A stretch of DNA of 14,672 bases from an uncultured Streptococcus sp. (lineage in GTDB: Bacteria; Bacillota; Bacilli; Lactobacillales; Streptococcaceae), in the NCBI GenBank assembly GCA_934215455.1, contig CAKPZX010000039.1, positions 1-14,672 of the forward strand, given 5' to 3'. The notes below the pieces were generated by a model that saw only the letters and a list, made by a program, of their open reading frames with translations, did not search any database and was not told the origin of the DNA. Below, piece after piece: positions 14,661-14,672 of the stretch. The position numbers were made by a program, and so were the translations under genes. Every line of letters starts with the position of its first letter. Position 1 is the first letter of the stretch.

Positions 14661-14672
14661 GGAAAGAAAGAG

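Noticed and set aside
1..14672. CRISPR array, tRNA, rRNA or insertion sequence
   Set aside because: No regularly spaced repeats, RNA-gene signatures, transposase or integrase reading frames were seen.

Overview
The window looks like a low-GC Firmicute chromosome, most likely a Streptococcus of the viridans type. The reasons are the coding style, the TATAAT-rich promoters (several with an extended TGn -10), an AsnA/YebC_II core background and an HdiR-UmuC SOS cassette of the kind known from streptococci and lactococci. I cannot name the species. Two core genes, yebC and asnA, flank an SOS operon. To their left lies an accessory defence region.

Left part (1-590): a complete YefM/YoeB-type toxin-antitoxin operon with its own promoter. 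A TTGTACA-cored palindromic operator lies beside and over the -35 box. The toxin keeps all expected catalytic residues. A rho-independent terminator follows.

Middle (666-9871): a type I restriction-modification operon in the order hsdM, hsdS, SIR2-domain gene, hsdR, all on the + strand, with an overlap between hsdM and hsdS and no visible internal terminator. HsdM carries the SAM and NPPF motifs. HsdS has two target-recognition domains bounded by near-identical repeats. HsdR carries a PD-(D/E)xK nuclease and a DEAH-type translocase. The inserted gene (4117-6867) encodes about 916 residues: an N-terminal SIR2 domain with intact putative NAD-binding and catalytic residues, followed by a long helical region I cannot assign. 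It is much more AT-rich than its neighbours. The architecture recalls sirtuin anti-phage effectors (ThsA, DSR proteins), so this is the best candidate for a little-described system: a restriction complex and an NAD-depleting effector in one transcription unit.

Right part (9918-14660): yebC (YebC_II type, a translation factor or regulator) is followed by a perfect 16-bp-stem terminator shared with a convergent minus-strand operon. That operon runs from 13507 to 10740: hdiR (self-cleaving S24 repressor), umuC (Y-family polymerase), a YolD-like gene and a small unknown gene, all overlapping or nearly so. It matches the streptococcal SOS-mutagenesis cassette. asnA (ammonia-dependent asparagine synthetase) is transcribed divergently from hdiR and runs to the right edge.

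Functionally the window joins stress and defence modules: growth arrest by mRNA cleavage (YoeB), DNA restriction with a possible NAD-depletion backup, and DNA-damage-induced mutagenic repair. No tRNA, rRNA, CRISPR array, transposase or integrase is visible, and no gene-free stretch exceeds about 160 bases.
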